From contig JANWXD010000001.1 of NCBI GenBank assembly GCA_025055455.1, positions 124,001 to 188,000 on the forward strand: DNA of 64,000 nt, written 5' to 3'. The notes beneath the pieces are model-generated. The model had not been told where the DNA came from, made no database searches, and saw only the letters and a list, made by a program, of their open reading frames with translations. Positions 9,533 through 18,329 of the stretch are shown here, piece after piece; the first letter of the stretch is position 1; the number at the start of each line of letters is the position of its first letter. The DNA is from Bryobacteraceae bacterium (GTDB taxonomy: Bacteria; Acidobacteriota; Terriglobia; Bryobacterales; Bryobacteraceae). The position numbers and the translations under genes are program-made.

Positions 9533-10825
9533 CTACGGCCGGCGGTCGTTGCGGTAGATCACGCCCTCCTTCATGACGAAGAAAACTTTTTCCGTCACGC
9601 GGATGTCCTGGGTGGGATCGCCGGGCACGGCCACGATGTCGGCAAGCTTGCCGGCCTCGAGGGTGCCCAGGCGGTCGGCCAGGCCGAAGAGCTCCGCGTT
9701 GACGCTCGTAGCCGCCCTGAGGGCGTCCAGCGGCGCCATGCCGCGAGCGACCAGCTGGGCGAATTCCTCGGCGTTGCGGCCGTGGGGATAGACGCTCGAG
9801 TCGGTCCCGAAAGCGATCCGAACGCCCATGCGGATCGCCTTGCGCACCGTGGCATCGATGGCGTCCAGGGCGCGCCGGGCCTTGCGCTCCTGGCGCGGAT
9901 CGAGGCGCGCGCCGCGCTCGAGTCGCTCGCGCAGCCCCTGAGCCGCCATCAGCGTGGGCACGTAGAAGGTACCCCGTTGCCGCATGAGCCGCAGCGCCTC
10001 GTCATCCAAGAAGGAGCCGTGTTCGATGGAGTCGATCCCTGCGCGCACGGCGCGCTTGGCCCCTTCGGCGCCGTGGGCGTGGGCCGCTGCTTTCCGCCCC
10101 ATGGCGTGGGCTTGATCCACCAGGGCGTCCAGTTCGGCTTGCGTGAGCTGGGGCGAATCGACATCGTCGTTCAAGGAGAGAACGCCGCCCGTGGCGCAGG
10201 TCTTGACGACGTCGGCGCCGTGCTTGACCACCCAGCGCACAGCGGCGCGTACCGCGTCCGGACCGTTGACGACGGTAAACTGTTCCGCGCCGGGCGCCAG
10301 CAGGCCGAAGCGCACCGCGTTGGTGGGGTCGCAATGGCCGCCCGTCGAGCCGATGCCGCGCACCGCAGCTAAGATCCGCGGTCCCGGAATCCAGCCCCGG
10401 CTGACGGCGTTGCGCAACGCGACGTCAATGAAGTCGGTCGAACCCAGATCCCGGACGGTGGTGAAGCCGGCCATCAGCGTCTTGCGCGCATACACGGAGG
10501 CGATCAGGGCTTGCTCGGCGGGCGCACGCTCCATACGCTCCAGGCGGTCGCGGAGCGCGTCATCGGATCCCTCCCCGCTCAAATGCGTGTGCGCGTCCAT
10601 GAAACCCGGAAGCAACGTGGCGTCCCCCAGCTCGTGAACGGTCGCACCAGGCGGGATCGTGACCTTCGGTCCCACAGCTTCGATCCGTGACCCGGTCACG
10701 ATCACGACACCGGGCTGCACCAAAGCGGCGGACTTGCCGTCGTAAAGGCGGGCGGCTTTCAACACCACGGTTTGGGACGCCAGCGGGGCGGCGGACAGTG
10801 CCGCCAGAAGGACCAGAGAACGCAT
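9533..10825 (-). CDS. amidohydrolase family protein (imidazolonepropionase-like), secreted
   Basis: LLPGFMDAHTHL, TTVRDLG, KAAAHAHG, IEHGSFLDDEA, AFGTDSSVYPHGRNAEEF, LEAGKLADIVAV. Confidence 0.9.
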   Translation of the reverse strand: MRSLVLLAALSAAPLASQTVVLKAARLYDGKSAALVQPGVVIVTGSRIEAVGPKVTIPPGATVHELGDATLLPGFMDAHTHLSGEGSDDALRDRLERMERAPAEQALIASVYARKTLMAGFTTVRDLGSTDFIDVALRNAVSRGWIPGPRILAAVRGIGSTGGHCDPTNAVRFGLLAPGAEQFTVVNGPDAVRAAVRWVVKHGADVVKTCATGGVLSLNDDVDSPQLTQAELDALVDQAHAMGRKAAAHAHGAEGAKRAVRAGIDSIEHGSFLDDEALRLMRQRGTFYVPTLMAAQGLRERLERGARLDPRQERKARRALDAIDATVRKAIRMGVRIAFGTDSSVYPHGRNAEEFAQLVARGMAPLDALRAATSVNAELFGLADRLGTLEAGKLADIVAVPGDPTQDIRVTEKVFFVMKEGVIYRNDRRP

Positions 10826-10837
10826 CGGGTATCCAGA

Positions 10838-11779
10838 TTAGCCCAGGACACGGACGAGGCGCATCAGTTCCTCGTCGGTCGTGTCGTTTGGCACGGAGCA
10901 ACCCGGCGCCAGAATGAAGCGGGCGCCAGCGGCTTGTTGCGCGGCGCGCCACTGTCGGCGCAACTCCTCCTCACTCAGTTTGCGAAAGTTGGTTTCGTCC
11001 AGTCCGCCCATGATGACGCCCGCGTAGTGCCGCCGCACCTCGGCGATCGGGACGCCGGTGGCGTGGAGCGAATAATGAAGCACGGCCGCCGGCCAGCCCG
11101 AGTAGAACCGCTTCAAGAACACGCGGCTGCCGTGCAGGTGCAAGATGTTCAAGGGCGCATCTTTGACCGCTTCGAGGACCATCTTGTCGAAAGGTTCGCT
11201 GAAGCGCGCGTAGTCGGCTTCAGTGAGAACGGAGGCGTCGGCGTTGGCGATGGCCAGAAAGATGCCTGCGGCGCCGGCGCTCCGGGCGCGCTGGGCGTGT
11301 CGCGCCTCCGATCGCGCGATGGCTTCCAGGGCATCGAGCAGCGCCTGCGGCTTTTCGTCTTTCAGCCGGAGAACCTCTTCTTTGGAGGAAAGTTTCTCGG
11401 CCACGTTCCAGGGATTGAAGATGGTTTCCACGAAGTAGGCGGAGCCGGAAAGGCCGTCACGGATCAGCTCGAGCGCGCGGATCTGCTCCGGGAACGGGTT
11501 GTCCTCCGGGCGCAAGCGATACCAAGGCTGGGCGCGTTTGGGGAAGGGATAGTCCGACATGACCTTTACCAGGTCGGTGCCGAACTTGCGGTGGAAGTCC
11601 AGCGTGGCCCGCGCGTGGCGCTCGCCAGGAAATTTCTCCAGGCCGAAGTGATACCAGAAGCTGAATGGGGGCCGGTCCACGTCCTGGCCGTTCAGGGCGC
11701 GATCCACACGTTGTTTGTGGGTGAGCTTTGCACCAAAGGCCAGTGCAGGGACACCCAGCAGCAGTTGACGACGCGTCAT
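10838..11779 (-). CDS. uroporphyrinogen-decarboxylase (URO-D) superfamily protein with twin-arginine-like N-terminus
   Basis: MTRRQLLLGVPALAFGAKLTHKQRVDRALNGQDVDRPPFSFWYH; FGTDLVKVMSDYP; NILHLHGS; GARFILAPGCSVPNDT. Confidence 0.75.
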   Translation of the reverse strand: MTRRQLLLGVPALAFGAKLTHKQRVDRALNGQDVDRPPFSFWYHFGLEKFPGERHARATLDFHRKFGTDLVKVMSDYPFPKRAQPWYRLRPEDNPFPEQIRALELIRDGLSGSAYFVETIFNPWNVAEKLSSKEEVLRLKDEKPQALLDALEAIARSEARHAQRARSAGAAGIFLAIANADASVLTEADYARFSEPFDKMVLEAVKDAPLNILHLHGSRVFLKRFYSGWPAAVLHYSLHATGVPIAEVRRHYAGVIMGGLDETNFRKLSEEELRRQWRAAQQAAGARFILAPGCSVPNDTTDEELMRLVRVLG

Positions 11780-11943
11780 GACGGTAGGATAGCGCGGCGC
11801 GGCGGCCGAGGATTGTTTCGGGCACATCGTTACGCCAAAGCTCGCGGTTGTGCGGAAATCTCACACCCATTTACAGGCAGTCGCGCCAACGTGTTGACCC
11901 AGCGAACCAGGCGGGTGGTCGGGCAGGTGCATGGAGCCAAGCG

Positions 11944-14463
11944 ATGCACCTCGCCACGGCGACCGGGCTGGCTTGGCTGCTGCTGTCGAACGAGCGGATC
12001 GCGGCCGAGCAGGCGATTCAGGGCTGGGTCGAGGATGCTACCGGTGCGTCGGTGCCCGGCGCGATCGTGCGAGTAAGCTGCGAGGGCCGCACCGAGGCGC
12101 AAACCCGGACCGATAGCGAGGGCCGCTTTCAACTGCCGCACCCCGGCCGCCGCGGCTGCGAGCTCGAGATTACACACGAGCACTTCCGGCCCGTTTCGCT
12201 CGCCGTGTCACGGCCTTCGGCCGCGCTGCGGATCCGGCTTGAGATCGCCCCGGTGCGGCTGGAGATGACGGTGAGGGGCCAAGCGGCGGAGCTCGACACC
12301 GACCCGTCAGCCAATCAAAACCGGATCGCGCTCGACCGCGATCTGTTGGCGAGCCTGCCGGCGCTCGACCGGGACCCGGTGGCTGCGGCGGCACGCTACC
12401 TCGACCCCGCGCTGGCCGGCGGAGCCACGCTGGTCGTAGACGGGCTGGAGACGCGGCGACTGGGAGTGACGCCGTCCGCTATCCAGGAGGTCCGCATCAA
12501 CCGCAATCCGTATTCGGCGGAGTTCGGCACCCCCGGTCCCGGACGGATCGAGGTGACGACCAACCAAGGCTCGTCCGACCTGCGCGGCTCGCTCACCTTC
12601 GTGTTTCGGGACCACCGGTTAAACGCCCGCAACGCCTTTGCGGCTGAGCGGCCGCCTGAGCAGCGGCGCATCGTGGAAGGCCATGTAACGGGTCCGCTGA
12701 CCCGGGATGGAAAGACGGCATTCCTCGTGAGCGGGGAGCGCGCCGAGCAGGACGAGTGGTCCACGGTGTTCGCGCGCACCGCCGAAGGGCTGGTGAATCA
12801 ACCGGCAGCCCATCCGGAGCGCGAAAGTGAATTCTCCTTCACGGTGCGCCGCGAGCTGGCGGGCGGCGGGGCCATGGGGATCCACTACGATGTGGATCGC
12901 GAAACGGCGGAGGGCGGCGTAGGCGGTTTCGCGCTCCCGGAGGCCGGCTATCGCGATACCGAGCGGGAGCAGGGTCTGCGCTTCGCGTGGCGGGCCGTGG
13001 CCGGCGCCAATGCGTTGCACGAATTCAACGCGCGCTGGGAGTCGGAGGAGAGGGCACGCCGCAGCCGGCTCGCGGGCGCGCCGAAGCGGGTGGTGCTGGA
13101 CGCGTTCACGGCGGGCGGCGCCCAGGACGATTACTCCGAGGAACAGCAGCGGCTGGAATTGGGCTATGTGTTGTCGGCGCTCGGAGGCAGACATTCGATC
13201 CGCACCGGACTTCAGTTCCCGGACTTGGCGCGCTGGAAGGCAGAGGATCGGCGGCTGCGCGAGGGTGTGTTCGTGTTCTCCTCGCTCGAGGAGTTCCGCC
13301 GGGGCCGTGCTCTGTACTTCCAACGGCGCGAGGGAGACGGACGCGCTCGCTTTTGGACCGCGACCGTGGTGGGCTTCGTGCAGGACGACCTTCGAGTGGG
13401 GCGGGACGTCGCCGTGGCTGCGGGGTTGCGCTGGGAAGCTCACCATCAGCCGGGCCGTTATCTGAACCTAGGGCCGCGGCTGGCCGTCGCCTGGGCACCC
13501 CGCCGACGGCTGGTGCTGCGGGCCGGGTCGGGACTCTACTTTGCGCGCGTGCCCGCAGGCTTGGTGCGGGATTCACGGCTGCTCGACGCTTCGCGAATCC
13601 GAGAGATTCTGATGCTGGAGACCGCTTACCCGGAGCCGGCGGGCATTGCCGAGCGCTTGGCCGGCAATCGGCTGCGGCTCGAGCGAGGCCTCCGGCCGCC
13701 GCGATTGTTGCATTCCAGCGCGGGCCTGGAAGCGGAACTCAAGCCGAAGACGGCGCTGACGCTCCATTATTCGGGCGTTCGCGGTTGGGGCCTGTTGCGC
13801 TCACGCGACTTGAACGCGCCGCTTCCGCCATCCTGGGCACGTCCCGATCCCGAGACGGGCGTCTTGCAGCAGATCGAAGGGTCGGCCGCATTGCAGTCGC
13901 ACACGCTGGAAGCCGGGCTGCGCGGGGAACCGGTACCGTGGTTCACAGGTGCGGTCACCTACCAGTGCGGCGGGGCGGAGGATGATACCGACGGTCCGGA
14001 ATCGTTCCCAGCGGACAGTGGGGATCTGCGGGGCGAATGGGGTCCCGCGAGCTTTGATCGTAGGCACCGTTTCCGGGCCTATGGCCGCTTCCGCGCAGGG
14101 CGATGGTTTCAGCTCGGCCTGATCGCAGAGGCCGAATCCGGACGGCCTTACACGTTGACGACCGGCCGAGACGACAATCGTGACGGCAGGGCGCTGGATC
14201 GGCCCCCGGGCGCAAGACGGAACGGACTCCGCGGCCCGGGCAGAGTCACGCTGGACGTGCGGTGGTCGCGCGAGTTCTCGCTGCGGCGAACGAAAGGAGC
14301 AGAGGAACCGCCCTCCATCGAACTGGTCGTGGATGCCTTCAACGTGATGAACCAAGTGAACCCGACGCGTGTGGTAGGCAACCTGAGTTCACCGTTTTTC
14401 GGCCGGCCCGTGGCGGCCGAGGCGTCGAGGAGGCTTCAGCTTTCGCTCGAAATCAAATTCTGA
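11944..14463 (+). CDS. carboxypeptidase-regulatory-domain / TonB-receptor-like outer-membrane protein
   Basis: QAIQGWVEDATGASVPGAIVRVSCEGRTEAQTRTDSEGRFQLP (CarboxypepD_reg-like), YSAEFGTPGPGRIEVTTNQG plug segment, barrel C-terminus. Confidence 0.82.
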   Translation: MHLATATGLAWLLLSNERIAAEQAIQGWVEDATGASVPGAIVRVSCEGRTEAQTRTDSEGRFQLPHPGRRGCELEITHEHFRPVSLAVSRPSAALRIRLEIAPVRLEMTVRGQAAELDTDPSANQNRIALDRDLLASLPALDRDPVAAAARYLDPALAGGATLVVDGLETRRLGVTPSAIQEVRINRNPYSAEFGTPGPGRIEVTTNQGSSDLRGSLTFVFRDHRLNARNAFAAERPPEQRRIVEGHVTGPLTRDGKTAFLVSGERAEQDEWSTVFARTAEGLVNQPAAHPERESEFSFTVRRELAGGGAMGIHYDVDRETAEGGVGGFALPEAGYRDTEREQGLRFAWRAVAGANALHEFNARWESEERARRSRLAGAPKRVVLDAFTAGGAQDDYSEEQQRLELGYVLSALGGRHSIRTGLQFPDLARWKAEDRRLREGVFVFSSLEEFRRGRALYFQRREGDGRARFWTATVVGFVQDDLRVGRDVAVAAGLRWEAHHQPGRYLNLGPRLAVAWAPRRRLVLRAGSGLYFARVPAGLVRDSRLLDASRIREILMLETAYPEPAGIAERLAGNRLRLERGLRPPRLLHSSAGLEAELKPKTALTLHYSGVRGWGLLRSRDLNAPLPPSWARPDPETGVLQQIEGSAALQSHTLEAGLRGEPVPWFTGAVTYQCGGAEDDTDGPESFPADSGDLRGEWGPASFDRRHRFRAYGRFRAGRWFQLGLIAEAESGRPYTLTTGRDDNRDGRALDRPPGARRNGLRGPGRVTLDVRWSREFSLRRTKGAEEPPSIELVVDAFNVMNQVNPTRVVGNLSSPFFGRPVAAEASRRLQLSLEIKF

Positions 14464-14482
14464 TATGCCATGAGAGGAGAGG

Positions 14483-15082
14483 GTGAAAAGGGCTTGGGTC
14501 GGCGGCGTTGCAGCCTGTCTGCTGGCGGTGAGCTGCGCCGGGGTGGCGGCGCAGCAGGAACGCAAACGCGAACGCAGGCAGGAGGAACGGCTGGAGGAGC
14601 TTGCACGGAAGCTGGCGCGGCGGCAGGCGCAGGCGGGCGCCACCCCGGAACATAGGTTTCTGCACGCGCGCGCCGCGGCCATTCTCGAGCGCGCGCGCCA
14701 GACCCGAGACGACGCTTACGTTTTCGACCGGCTCGTGCGGGCGGCGGACGATCTGCTCGAGGCGAGCGAGGAGCTTTTCGAGGCCCGCCAGCCGGAACCG
14801 CCGCCCACGGAGGCCGAGCAGCGCGAAACGGCGCTCGATTTGCAGCGCTGCTACTTCCGCGTGCGCCAGGCGGATTACTTTGCGGAGATGAGCCGGGAAC
14901 CGGAGGCGGGACTGTACGTCCAGCACGCCCGCAGCCTTTACCAGCAAGCTCGGAGCGCCTACGACGGGCGGCAGTATCGGAGGGCGGGCAAGCTGGGGGA
15001 AGCGGCTGAAGAGATCGTGAGCGCGCTCGAGAAGCTGGCGCAGGCGGCCGTTCGGATCCCGGAGCCGCCGAAGCTGGAGTAA
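14483..15082 (+). CDS. secreted charged/helical hypothetical protein
   Basis: GTG start; signal peptide KRAWVGGVAACLLAVSCAGVAAQ; Arg/Glu-rich helical body; overlaps the histidine kinase start by 1 nt (TAATG). Confidence 0.7.
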   Translation: MKRAWVGGVAACLLAVSCAGVAAQQERKRERRQEERLEELARKLARRQAQAGATPEHRFLHARAAAILERARQTRDDAYVFDRLVRAADDLLEASEELFEARQPEPPPTEAEQRETALDLQRCYFRVRQADYFAEMSREPEAGLYVQHARSLYQQARSAYDGRQYRRAGKLGEAAEEIVSALEKLAQAAVRIPEPPKLE

Positions 15083-16548
15083 TGGCTGTGCCGTGGCCGG
15101 TCCCGGCGAGTTTTCGTGCTCAGATTTCGATCATCACGGCGGCCTCGGGAGCGACGCTAGCTCTGGCGTTCCTGTTGGTGCAGGATGTGATCCGGGGCAC
15201 GCAGGACACGCTCGTCGAGGAAGCGCGCCTACAGACCGGCGCGGCCTGTCGCGAGTTGAGCGAGCAGTTCCGCGACCGTCTCGCCTACGGCGGCGAGGCG
15301 CTGGCTGAACTGCCGTTCGAGGCGCAGGATCTGTCGCTGCGCGGCTTGGCGTCGGCGGTGCTTCGTTCCTACGAAGGGATGCAAGGCGGATTCCATGTAC
15401 CGCCGGGAAAGATTGCGGGCTATGCCTTCCCCACGGCCGCGCGCCCTCGGCAACTGGCGGATCCGGAGAAGGCGCTGGTCGAGGCCGCCGTACGGCGCGC
15501 CCGGGACCGGAAGATTCCGGCGGCCGAGACGGCTTCCTGGAACGGAGACCTGGCCGTAGTCACCGCCGCACCGGTCGAAAACGGCCAGGCGGTAGCGTGG
15601 GCACTCAAACGGTTCTCCTGGGTGCGGGAAGCAACGCCCGGACGGCGCGCCTGGTGGATCGGAGCGCTGGCGCTGTCAGCGACCTTGGGAATCGCCGGCA
15701 CGTTGTCGGTGTGGCTGTTTCTGCGCTCCGGAGTACAAACCATCCGCGCCGGTCTGCGGCGGCTCGAGCTGGACTTTGCACACCGGCTGCCGGCCATCCC
15801 CGGGGAGCTCGGTGAGATTGCGCAGGCGGTCAATCAAATGGCCGAGCGCCGTGCGGCGCTCGAAGCGGAAGTGCGGCGCCAGGACCGGCTGGCGGTTCTG
15901 GGTCGGCTGGTGGCTGCCGTGGCGCATGAGATTCGCAACCCTCTCAACTCCCTTCGGCTCACCCTGGAGCTGTTGCGGCGCCGCATGGACAAAGGCGCAG
16001 CCCGGCCCGAGGAGATGGACGCGGCCGTGGCTCAGGTGGACCGCCTGGACGCGATCCTGACGCGCTTGCTGACCTTCGGGCGGGCAGCACCCGCCGAGCG
16101 GCGCCGCCAACCTGTCAAGCCGGTGGTCGAGGAAGCGGTGCGTCTAGCGGCGGAGCCGGCGCGGACCAGAGGCGTGGAAGTCCGGCTGGAGACGGCGCCG
16201 GCGGATCTTACGGCGGAACTCGACGCGGCGCAGATCCAGCAGGTCCTGCTGAACCTGCTGTTGAACGCGGTGGAAGCGTCGCCGCCGGGGCAGACCGTAG
16301 AGGTGCGGTGCCAGGCGCATGACGGGGCGGTGGTGATCTTGGTGACCGATCATGGCCCCGGGATTCCGGAGTCGGCGCAGCCGTACGTCTTCGACGCTTT
16401 TTTCACGACCAAGCCGGACGGAACGGGGCTGGGCCTTGCGGTATCGCGGGAGATTGTGAGCCATCACGGAGGCTCGCTGGATTTCGTCACGGGCCCGGAG
16501 GGAACGACGTTCCGCCTGCGCCTTCCCCAACAGGAGCACGCCGCATGA
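15082..16548 (+). CDS. membrane sensor histidine kinase (HAMP + HisKA + HATPase)
   Basis: VAHEIRNPLNSLRLTLELL H-box; LLNLLLNAVEASPPG N-box; VTDHGPGIP; FFTTKPDGTGLGLAVSREIVSHHGG; two TM segments. Confidence 0.93.
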   Translation: MAVPWPVPASFRAQISIITAASGATLALAFLLVQDVIRGTQDTLVEEARLQTGAACRELSEQFRDRLAYGGEALAELPFEAQDLSLRGLASAVLRSYEGMQGGFHVPPGKIAGYAFPTAARPRQLADPEKALVEAAVRRARDRKIPAAETASWNGDLAVVTAAPVENGQAVAWALKRFSWVREATPGRRAWWIGALALSATLGIAGTLSVWLFLRSGVQTIRAGLRRLELDFAHRLPAIPGELGEIAQAVNQMAERRAALEAEVRRQDRLAVLGRLVAAVAHEIRNPLNSLRLTLELLRRRMDKGAARPEEMDAAVAQVDRLDAILTRLLTFGRAAPAERRRQPVKPVVEEAVRLAAEPARTRGVEVRLETAPADLTAELDAAQIQQVLLNLLLNAVEASPPGQTVEVRCQAHDGAVVILVTDHGPGIPESAQPYVFDAFFTTKPDGTGLGLAVSREIVSHHGGSLDFVTGPEGTTFRLRLPQQEHAA

Positions 16549-17906
16549 TACGGAAGGCACGCGTGCTGGTGGCCGAAGACGAGGTGCAGGCCCGGGAGTC
16601 GCTGCGCGCGCTGCTCGAGGAGGAAGGCTATGAAGTGGTCACCGCGGCGGATGGCGCCGAGGCGCTGCGGCTCACCGCGGAACAGGCCGTGGATGCGATT
16701 CTGCTGGACATCCGGCTGCCGGGAAAGGACGGCCTGGCGGTGTTGCGGGAGCTGCGCAACGAGTCGCTGCCGCCTGCGGTGCTGGTCATGACGGCCTATG
16801 GGAGCAGCGCCGTGGCCATCGAGGCCATGGCGCTGGGCGCCTTCGACTACCTCACCAAGCCGGTGCACTTCGACGAACTGCGGATCCAACTGGCGCGGGC
16901 GATCGAGAACCGCCGCCGCGTCGAAGAACTGGAAGCGTACCGAGGCCGTGAGGCGGCAGCCCATCCCGCGGAGATGGTGGGCCGGTCCCCGGCGATGCAG
17001 CGGCTGTACAAGCTCATCGGTCAAGTGGCGCCCACGGATTCGACCGTGCTGATTGTGGGGGAATCCGGGACGGGGAAGGAACTGGTGGCGGAGGCGATTC
17101 ACCGGCACAGCGCTCGGGCAGGGCGCAGGCTGGTCAAGGTCAACTGTGCTGGAATTCCGGAGACGTTGCTGGAGGCGGAGCTGTTCGGTTACGAGCGAGG
17201 CGCCTTCACGGGAGCGATCCAGCGCCGCACGGGGAGGTTCGAGTTTGCTGACGGCGGAACCATCTTTCTGGACGAGATCGGCGAATTGAGCCCGGCGACG
17301 CAGGCCAAGTTGCTGCGGGTGCTGCAAGATCGGACCATTGAACGCCTAGGCTCCAACGTGCCGATTCCGCTGGACGTGCGCGTGCTGGCAGCGACGAATC
17401 AGAACCTGGAGCGGGCCGTCGAGCAGGGCCGCTTTCGCGAGGATCTGTATTACCGACTCAAAGTGATGGTGTTGCGGGTGCCGCCGCTGCGCGAGCGGAT
17501 GGAGGACCTGCCCGAGCTGGCCGAGTTCCTGTTGCGACGCTGCGCCGCGCGGTCGAAATTGCCGGTTCCAACGCTCTCACCAGAAGCGCTGGCGGCGCTC
17601 CGCGCGCGCTCCTGGCCTGGCAACGTGCGGGAACTGGAGCATTGTCTGGAACGGGCGCTGGTGCTCAGCCGTGGCGGGATCATCCTCGCCGAGCATGTGG
17701 AAGAGAAAGTGGGGTTGCAGCCGGCGGATCCGTTTTCGGCGATCCCGCTCGAAGAAGGCATGCACGAGGCGGTGCGCAAGCTGGAACGGTCCATGATCGT
17801 GCGGGCGCTGGCGGCCAGCGGGGGCAACCGGACGCGGGCCGCGGAGCTGCTGAAGATCAACCGGCGGCTCCTGTACGACAAGCTGCGGGAGTTCGGGTTG
17901 GAGTAA
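16545..17906 (+). CDS. sigma-54-dependent Fis-family response regulator (NtrC/ZraR type)
   Basis: Receiver VLVAEDE...LLDIRLPGKDG...LTKPVHFDE; GESGTGKELVAEAIHRHSAR; GAFTGAI; C-terminal HTH NRTRAAELLKINRRLLYDKLREF. Confidence 0.95.
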   Translation: MIRKARVLVAEDEVQARESLRALLEEEGYEVVTAADGAEALRLTAEQAVDAILLDIRLPGKDGLAVLRELRNESLPPAVLVMTAYGSSAVAIEAMALGAFDYLTKPVHFDELRIQLARAIENRRRVEELEAYRGREAAAHPAEMVGRSPAMQRLYKLIGQVAPTDSTVLIVGESGTGKELVAEAIHRHSARAGRRLVKVNCAGIPETLLEAELFGYERGAFTGAIQRRTGRFEFADGGTIFLDEIGELSPATQAKLLRVLQDRTIERLGSNVPIPLDVRVLAATNQNLERAVEQGRFREDLYYRLKVMVLRVPPLRERMEDLPELAEFLLRRCAARSKLPVPTLSPEALAALRARSWPGNVRELEHCLERALVLSRGGIILAEHVEEKVGLQPADPFSAIPLEEGMHEAVRKLERSMIVRALAASGGNRTRAAELLKINRRLLYDKLREFGLE

Positions 17907-17985
17907 AGGGGGCCGATTGGGGCTGGGGCGCGCTCGAGCTGCGCAAAACTAGAAAATCAGGTATGATTATCCCTGGAGTCGCCCC

Positions 17986-18219
17986 ATGAAATGCGTGCTC
18001 TTAGCCTTGCTGCTGGCGGCCGCTCCGCCCTGGAGTGTGGCGCGGGCGCACTGCGCGCACCAACATCGGCACCACTGCCCCCATTGCGACCATCGCCCGC
18101 ACTGCCGCTGCGAGGATTGCAAGCCGACCCGCACGGACAAACGAGAGAAGGGAGACCAAGCTCTCCGAGAGCCGGCGAGTAAAAACGCTCAAGGCGGCTC
18201 ACAGAGCCAGAACCGTTAG
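17986..18219 (+). CDS. small secreted His/Cys-rich protein, putative metal-binding
   Basis: MKCVLLALLLAAAPPWSVARA signal peptide with A-x-A site; HCAHQHRHHCPHCDHRPHCRCEDC (8 His, 6 Cys in 24 aa); GGAG 7 nt before ATG; TATGAT at 17962. Confidence 0.6.
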   Translation: MKCVLLALLLAAAPPWSVARAHCAHQHRHHCPHCDHRPHCRCEDCKPTRTDKREKGDQALREPASKNAQGGSQSQNR

Positions 18220-18329
18220 CCGAACAAGGGAAAGCAAGATAAGCTGCTCGCCGCGCGGATGGAGCCCGACGTTCCTGCTAGGTCGGAGGGCGTCACTTTC
18301 GGGGTTGCGTAGCCTGTCCTCGAAATTGG

